Below, piece by piece: positions 1-17,500 of a stretch of 17,500 nt of DNA. A program made the translations under genes and the position numbers. Source of the DNA: Halisarca cf. caerulea (taxonomy: Eukaryota > Porifera > Demospongiae > Chondrillida > Halisarcidae); assembly GCA_963170055.1 (NCBI GenBank), contig CAUJGJ010000434.1, positions 2,071,617 through 2,089,116 on the forward strand. Direction: 5' to 3'. Position 1 is the stretch's first letter; each line of letters opens with the position of its first letter. Below the pieces are notes generated by a model that saw nothing but the letters and a program-made list of their open reading frames with translations, had not been told where the DNA came from and searched no databases.

Positions 1-74
<74 letters not shown>
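1..74. repeat. (GT)n microsatellite
   Basis: 37 perfect GT dinucleotides at the left edge. The translation through it is meaningless. Confidence 0.98.
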
Positions 75-76
<2 letters not shown>

Positions 77-113
77 GGGCATTCCTTATAAGTACACTCT
101 TTCCTCTCACTAG

Positions 114-331
114 AATACGAAATAAGGAAGAAATTCAACTTATGGTAAGTACAATTGCATTGATTTTGTGTTTTCTTTTTTCTATGACAGGTTCATTTAT
201 TATAAACGCATCAGCTCCAAAGATTGCAGATGCAGGAGGCAAGAGAGGAGGATTCTGGATCCAATGAGACTTCCTTGTCCTCCACCTCCTTCTCAAGTCA
301 CACATGTATACTGTTCAAAATATCCACATGA
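114..331 (+). CDS. Possible terminal exons of a plus-strand gene (114-144, 215-331)
   Basis: The segment 114-144 sits between a pyrimidine-rich acceptor (cctctcactag) and a consensus donor (gtaagt) and reads IRNKEEIQLM. Joined in phase 0 to the acceptor at 214, it continues LQRLQMQEAREEDSGSNETS with a Ser/Thr-rich tail and TGA at 329-331. This looks like a coiled coil with an acidic tail. A competing acceptor at 189-190 gives a less natural peptide. The 5' part is outside the window or hidden by the (GT)n run. Confidence 0.3.
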
Positions 332-889
332 ATATCATCTGTTTCTTCTTTTCCCTATGTAGGACACAGTAGTCATGCAAAAAAGCAGCTGCACTAGGCT
401 TGCTAAACTGTATCTACTAACATTTTTTAGTTACTGTTTTAGAATTTAATATATGTAAATTATATTTATTGTATAGTTATGTGTACGTAATTATATAATA
501 TATCACATCAAATATTTGTCACTTGAATTTTTATGAATAATTTTAATGAAAAATGTCACAATCATAACTAACTGCTTACAATATGAATTAAATACAATAT
601 AAAAATTAAGATAATTCAATATATGCAATGTACAAAAGCGCATATATATAAGCATTCATCACATCTAAGGTATACAATCTTGTGTATGTATGCATGAACG
701 CATTTATGTACATAGTCTCCACCCTGTTCACGATAGCCAGTCACTGGGTTAACTGAAGCGCACAAAATAATAATATGCATGTTTGCCTATTATATGCATG
801 TACTATGTATGTATGTATATATGTACATACAATGCAAGTACATACTACCTACACAATACTGTATTTCCACCTGCTCTGTACATGTGCAG
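332..889. other. AT-rich non-coding stretch
   Basis: No supportable gene. It is strongly AT-rich with many ATATAT and TGTACAT words and is likely intron or spacer. Confidence 0.5.
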
Positions 890-1423
890 CAGATGTTTCC
901 ATTCATTCTCAAAGAACAGGCAAAATGACCACAACGAAATTAAAGGAGGAACTGCTGAAATTTTTGTAAGTACATTTGATATGGAATTATCCTTAAATTC
1001 TGGGCCAAAAGGTGGGTAACTGTCTGTTCAAGGTTTATCTTATAGTGCACGGGTATCCAAGTCACTGTTATATAATATAATATTATGTACAATCTTGAAT
1101 AGAGCTGCAATTTGGGTTGGAAATATCCGTTCTGGGCCAAAAGGTAGAATTTTACCCTAAGAAATCCGTGGGCAACCTCAATTGGAATGCCATTGCATGG
1201 CGATGGAAGCAATTAACTTGGCTAAACCGCTCGGTAATGAAGTGCACCAAGAACATTAAAACTTACCATGCGCCAGTGTTTGGTATCTACCCAAACCTCT
1301 TGAATTTTAAGGGAGACTTTGATAGTGATTCCAGTGAAGGGCCTTGCATGGTGTAAGTCCAGATAGTTTGATTCTGTCCCTTCTCGATCCCTCCCCACCA
1401 GTGAAGCTGTCTATTACCTCTAG
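890..1423 (+). CDS. 3' exons of an unrecognised gene (890-965, 1105-1352, 1402-1423)
   Basis: Three pieces join in frame. Exon a follows a CAGCAG acceptor and ends at 965 before gtaagt. Exon b (1105-1352) follows gaatagag. Exon c is 22 nt, ending EAVYYL and TAG at 1421-1423. The last intron (1353-1401) is 49 nt with a consensus gtaagt donor and a pyrimidine-rich ccccaccag acceptor. The peptide includes LQFGLEISVLGQKVEFYPKK and NLNWNAIAWRWKQLTWLNRS. It resembles ordinary globular coding sequence rather than a transposase, but I cannot name the family. The upstream exons are not resolved, and the acceptor of exon b is weak. Confidence 0.42.
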
Positions 1424-1953
1424 TAATTATGCACAGAAGGTGTTGGGTGTTTGTGGAACCATAGCTGCACATGTACACTCACTTGTGATGAGGAACCGCC
1501 AGCAGGCAAATTGGGAAATGCATACTTCCTAGACTAGCAAGTGGGAAATTATAAGGCTGATCCATTATATTATTCTAAAGTATGAGTACATATGGTATGA
1601 ACATTATACGGTAATAACACTAGACACACTAATACACTTACATAATGTTATACATTAATAGTATAATATTATATATAATAATATATATATATATATATGC
1701 AATGGAATAGGCAAACAATAACTTCATGCAGTACAAACATGCATACTATATGTGTTGTGTGTGTGTGCGTATATGTGTGCATATATATATATGTACGCGT
1801 GTGTGTGTTGTGTGTGTGTGTGCGTGTGTGTGTGTGCATGCCTGTTAGCTTTGTGTGTGTACATGTGTGTGTGCACGTGTTTGCATATTGATTGTTCACA
1901 TTGACAAAGTACATAGGTAGATTATTCAAATTTGCATCCAGTCCTTTAAATAA
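1424..1953. other. Spacer with AT and GT simple repeats
   Basis: 3' flank of the left gene. It contains an (AT)n tract near 1671-1698 and an imperfect (GT)n tract at about 1753-1880. The open frames crossing it are repeat artefacts. Confidence 0.6.
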
Positions 1954-2381
1954 ATTATCAAAAAAGGATTCTCCAAAAACACTTGGAACAAGGTTAAGTT
2001 GCAAAACCGGTACAGGGCTAGGTGGGCAAAGGGCAAGACAGGCATAGGGCTAGACGAGCATAGGGCTACACATGCATGAGGCTAGATGGGCATAGGGCTA
2101 GACAGAGTTTAATTGGACTGAATGTACACTGTGCAAATTCCTACATCCCGCATGTGCAGCACATTATACAGTACATATGTGCTGCGGGATGTAGGAATTT
2201 GCACAGTGTACATTCAGTCCAATTAAACTCTGTCTAGCCCTATGCCCATCTAGCCTCATGCATGTGTAGCCCTATGCTCGTCTAGCCCTATGCCTGTCTT
2301 GCCCTTTGCCCACCTAGCCCTGTACCGGTTTTGCAACTTAACCTTGTTCCAAGTGTTTTTGGAGAATCCTTTTTTGATAAT
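1954..2381. repeat. Large foldback element, perfect 199-bp arms
   Basis: The left arm 1954-2152 is, by eye, the exact reverse complement of 2183-2381. A further inner stem (gcagcacat / atgtgctgc) is offset by a 6-nt insertion in the left arm, leaving a loop of about 10 nt. There is no coding capacity. Identical arms mean either recent formation or arm homogenisation. Confidence 0.93.
2015..2110 (+). repeat. 16-bp tandem array, six units, inside the foldback arm
   Basis: Units of the form GGGCTAGAYGRGCATA repeat six times with substitutions. The mirror copy occurs in the right arm at about 2225-2320. The shared substitutions show the array diverged before the arm was duplicated in inverted orientation. 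Confidence 0.8.
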
Positions 2382-2925
2382 GGCTTTTTGCACGATCCTG
2401 TGTCAATCCTACATCCTTGTACCATTTTTAAATGGTTTTTATACACCCTTGTTCGTGCGGTTTTTCCTTTTATAGCGAAACGGTTGCTTGAATAGGCTTC
2501 CACTGTAGTTGAGAAGGAACACGATCAAATCTTGTAAGATAAAGAAACTAGAAATCTATGCAGTTACCTGACTAATATCAATGTACCCATCTAGAAACAA
2601 ATGATCGAACGAAAAGAGCGCTGAAGTCGACGATCATCGAAGTGCAGACCTTGTGCACGTACGCGTATGTCTAGTCTCGCGTAGCCATTTCGCCGATCCG
2701 AAAATGGCTGATCCGGCGAATGTATGGGATTTGCCTATTAATTTTTTTCTCGCTTTAGAAGTGTAGGTATTGCTTCAAAACCTACAAAAGGCACTTCGCG
2801 CTAACAATCGGAGCTCACTGGCGAAAGATGAGACCTCTGGACCCTTCGTGGCGACCTGTAGCCCAGTTCGAAAAAACGACGAGAAGAATAAGAAGAATAA
2901 GAATAATCTTAAAATGGTACTGGTG
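2382..2925. other. Unassigned spacer, possibly old transposon
   Basis: No gene supported. It has a higher CpG density at 2600-2880 and an open plus-strand frame rich in Lys and Asn (2770-3015) without splice or homology support. Confidence 0.4.
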
Positions 2926-2929
2926 TTGC

Positions 2930-3115
2930 GTAGCCATACATTTTCGTCTAAAATTGCAAAGTTCTTTAAAGAAATTGGCCTACGAAGGGTTTTAACTACT
3001 TCATCTTATAGCTAGTGTGTCAAAAGGTACCAATATCACTTTTAAATGTTACTAACTGTACTGCATCGTTAGTTTTCAGACGAAAACAAAATTTGCGCTA
3101 ATGTATGGCGGCCAT
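2930..3115. mobile_element. MITE-like element with GCCATACATT ends
   Basis: A short inverted end (GCCATACATT) occurs at about 2933 and in reverse at about 3101-3110, with TTTTCGTCT just inside both ends. The right end recurs at 14094-14115 (GCCGCCCATACATTAGTGC on the plus strand), so it is a dispersed repeat. Confidence 0.45.
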
Positions 3116-3304
3116 GTTTTTTCCGTGTCAATCCTACATATGGAGTACTACCGTATAATAATTATTATTAATAATGGCATGTATAATGTATTAGAGAACT
3201 CACTGTATTGGAATTCAAGTATTAGAATTCATGTATTAATTAGAACTCACTGTATTATAATACCTTCTTCTTACACATGCTAACAATACACCATATTATA
3301 TGTA

Positions 3305-3488
3305 TATAGGCGCTAAATTTCGCGAGAGGTACGCATATTATTTCGCAAATGAAGAACTTGGTTGGATACCACGATTTTAGTTTCGCGAATGGACCAGTCC
3401 CTACTATGAATATCTTAGACAAATTCGCAAATTCAGGCTCATTTGCGAAATTCAAGAAAGTAAAGTCTCGCGAAAATTAGCACCTGTA
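3305..3488 (+). mobile_element. MITE family A, copy 1 (CpG-rich copy)
   Basis: The terminal inverted repeats begin TATAGGCGCTAAATTTCGCG and, at the other end, TACAGGTGCTAATTTTCGCG. Several internal TTCGCGAA/TTTCGCAAA words occur. The copy at 12753-12966 is the same family in the opposite orientation. It lies downstream of ENKD1. Confidence 0.8.
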
Positions 3489-3523
3489 CAGTATCATAAC
3501 ACACGTACGTATAAACGTGTACT

Positions 3524-3529
3524 TTTATT
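3524..3529 (-). promoter_or_regulatory. Possible ENKD1 polyadenylation signal
   Basis: The hexamer AATAAA on the minus strand lies about 250 nt downstream of the ENKD1 stop codon. The position is plausible, but the area is AT-rich and no cDNA confirms its use. Confidence 0.3.
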
Positions 3530-3779
3530 GCAGTATTGCAGATATTCCTTCCACATACGTACATGACATGTACACAAAAATAAGGAAACATGCTCACAGG
3601 AACAATATAATAATAATAGTAATAATTTATATTGTAATAAAAGTTTGCATGCAGACATACATACATACATACATACGTACATAAGTATTGTGTACGTATG
3701 TACTAAGTAGCTATGTACGTAGTTACGTATGTATGTGGTGAGTAGAAACATTGCATGTACATCTAAACACAATGTAATC

Positions 3780-11163
<7,384 letters not shown>

Positions 11164-11570
11164 TTTCTATCGCCCACGATAATAATATTGTCATGGCAAC
11201 AGAGTTGGGGAATCCCCTTTAAGCGGCCTTAGCCTGTTCTGTACGCAGTGGTATGTACATACTTCTTGCAATTTGACGATGGTGCATCATCGTTGCTGTT
11301 TACAAGTCTTGGCATTACTGAAATTCCTGCCAAAGAAGGTGTTCTAGATCACCCCACCCCGACCTGGTGGTGTCAATCGACAGATATGCAAGATGTCACG
11401 TGTGGCTTCCTTTGCTAAGAAACTGACTTGATAAGGGATTCCTTCCATGCCTTTCCGTGCTCGGATCTCCTTCGATCGTCTTTTTGGAGATAGGAATAAA
11501 CATCTGTAAGAATTTTAACTGCCAAAGTTTTACTTGTTCGAGAATTAGCGAAAAAGCTTAGCAGGACAAG
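11164..11570. promoter_or_regulatory. Head-to-head intergenic spacer, probable bidirectional promoter
   Basis: The 407 bp between the ENKD1 ATG (minus) and the secreted-protein ATG (plus) must hold both transcription starts and both 5' leaders. It has mixed GC content, is free of microsatellites and carries the X-box-like site. No clear TATA box was seen. The minus strand is open in two frames near 11415-11570, but those peptides have no supported splice partner. Confidence 0.5.
11187..11200 (-). promoter_or_regulatory. X-box (RFX-site)-like palindrome upstream of ENKD1
   Basis: The minus strand reads GTTGCCATGACAAT. This matches the animal X-box consensus (GTHNYYATRRNAAC) at 13 of 14 positions; only the last base differs. 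It lies 24-37 bp upstream of the ENKD1 ATG, inside the spacer shared with the divergent secreted-protein gene. RFX factors drive ciliary genes, and ENKD1 is ciliary. Binding is inferred. Confidence 0.6.
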
Positions 11571-16687
<5,117 letters not shown>

Positions 16688-17035
16688 CAACAGCACCAGA
16701 AGTTATATTGCCGTGCACTCAATCCGTATAATCCCGTATTTATACTCAAACATTATGTACGATATATTGTAGTGGTGTACTGTGTTATTATAGTAATTAT
16801 TATATAGGATAATAATATTATACGTAGTTATGTGCACTTGCATGGTTTTCTCAGATTAACTATATTCATAGACATTTAATTAGATTCATTTTCTGGTGAG
16901 CTGAGGTTGTGAATCTCATTAACGCCGCTTTCTTTAGCACGAGTAGTGTACACGCTCGTGAGAGAGTACTTTGCGCTTTGTTTGCGCGAATACGCATAGC
17001 CCCAACTTCGTATACAGCGAGGTGGACGAAGGAAG
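16688..17035. other. Spacer between two plus-strand secreted-type genes
   Basis: AT-rich in its first half with no canonical AATAAA after the stop. The second half (about 16890-17035) has more CpG and is the likely promoter of the 17036 exon. The minus strand is open in two frames here without splice support. Confidence 0.4.
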
Positions 17036-17114
17036 ATGGTGTCCCGTCTGGTGATACTTTGTAGTCTCTCAGCCTGCATTTACCCGCCTTTAGCCCAAGC
17101 TTTGGTATCACGAG
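17036..17114 (+). CDS. First exon of another secreted or membrane protein (partial gene)
   Basis: The ATG is followed by 26 codons (MVSRLVILCSLSACIYPPLA, then QALVSR) and one extra base before a consensus donor GTAAGC at 17115. It has the form of a signal peptide: a basic n-region, a hydrophobic core and an AQA cleavage site. It starts 348 bp after the stop of the previous gene on the same strand. Candidate next exons in the same phase begin at 17301 or 17360 and share a frame that ends in TAG at 17413. They would give a very short product, so the real downstream exons may lie beyond the window. The function is unknown. Confidence 0.5.
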
Positions 17115-17500
17115 GTAAGCGGTTAACTAAAGGACCGGTGTATTATGATGAGTGCAAACGGCTCTCGAGTCTATGGTGCAATATATGTTGTGTTGAGCCA
17201 TAAACACTATCGTAGGAGTTTCTATATAGTACTATAGACTATCTGGGGCTATGTGTGATGACAAAGTTGCACACACTTTGGAGCTTATAGTGTTTGCAGA
17301 GAACGTCCGCACTATCAAGCGGAAAGGAATCATGCTTACAGTATTTCTGCTGGATTTTGCAGAAACCACGGCTATAACTACCAGCCACGAGGTGAAAATT
17401 CTGCTCGCTGATTAGAGTCTGGTATTTTAAACTTGGTCGTGTGTATGTATACGTGGAGTGCATCTGTATTCTGAGAATAATTAGGCTTACAGTGTAGGGT

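Noticed and set aside
1344..1532. Plus-strand frame after the left gene (VKLSITSSNYAQ...)
   Set aside because: The phase needed to join it to the upstream exon does not match the strong donor at 1353, so it is better read as 3' UTR.
2770..3015. Lys/Asn-rich plus-strand frame
   Set aside because: The start is TTG only, it runs into a MITE-like element, and it has no recognisable domain.
11415..11570. Minus-strand frames in the shared promoter
   Set aside because: Open in two frames, but ENKD1 homology places its start at 11163 and no splice links these frames to it.
16866..17111. Minus-strand frames opposite the 17036 exon
   Set aside because: Two overlapping open frames with no homology. 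The plus-strand signal peptide with a consensus donor is the better explanation.

Overview
The window reads as nuclear DNA of a multicellular animal. It has spliced genes with GT..AG introns, long (GT)n/(CA)n microsatellites, many short non-autonomous DNA transposons (MITEs) and several minisatellites. There is no bacterial operon structure, CRISPR array or rRNA. Compact introns of 48-49 nt, a flagellar (ciliary) gene and the repeat style suggest an early-branching marine invertebrate, with a sponge as my best guess. That assignment is inference, not proof.

The one gene I can name is on the minus strand: a complete six-exon ENKD1 (enkurin domain-containing protein 1), CDS 11163 to 3780. All five intron phases agree and the joined frame gives 373 residues. 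The C-terminal half matches vertebrate ENKD1 strongly, and the N-terminus keeps the family's proline-rich start. ENKD1 is a microtubule and centriole/cilium protein. An RFX (X-box)-like palindrome lies 24-37 bp upstream of its ATG.

Head-to-head with ENKD1, 407 bp away, is a plus-strand gene for a predicted secreted protein (exons at 11571, 11839, 16071 and 16263; about 250 residues) that I do not recognise. A third start, a signal-peptide exon at 17036-17114, opens a further plus-strand gene that runs toward or off the right edge. At the left edge (890-1423) are the last exons of an unrecognised plus-strand gene, and 114-331 may hold another gene tail.

The remaining sequence is repeats. From left to right: a perfect 199-bp-arm inverted repeat (1954-2381); a MITE pair (3305-3488 and 12753-12966); a hairpin family with a conserved loop (5921-6053, 8926-9046, 9544-9675); a 14-bp minisatellite (8205-8406) and an 18-bp array (9105-9176); pogo/Tigger-like MITEs (7144, 10241-10420, 13709-13890); a 31-bp minisatellite enclosed in a foldback element (13951-15117); and a 91-bp tandem repeat (15503-15860). 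I see no defence, toxin or viral system. The items most worth checking are the ENKD1 X-box, the unknown secreted gene, and the two foldback families.
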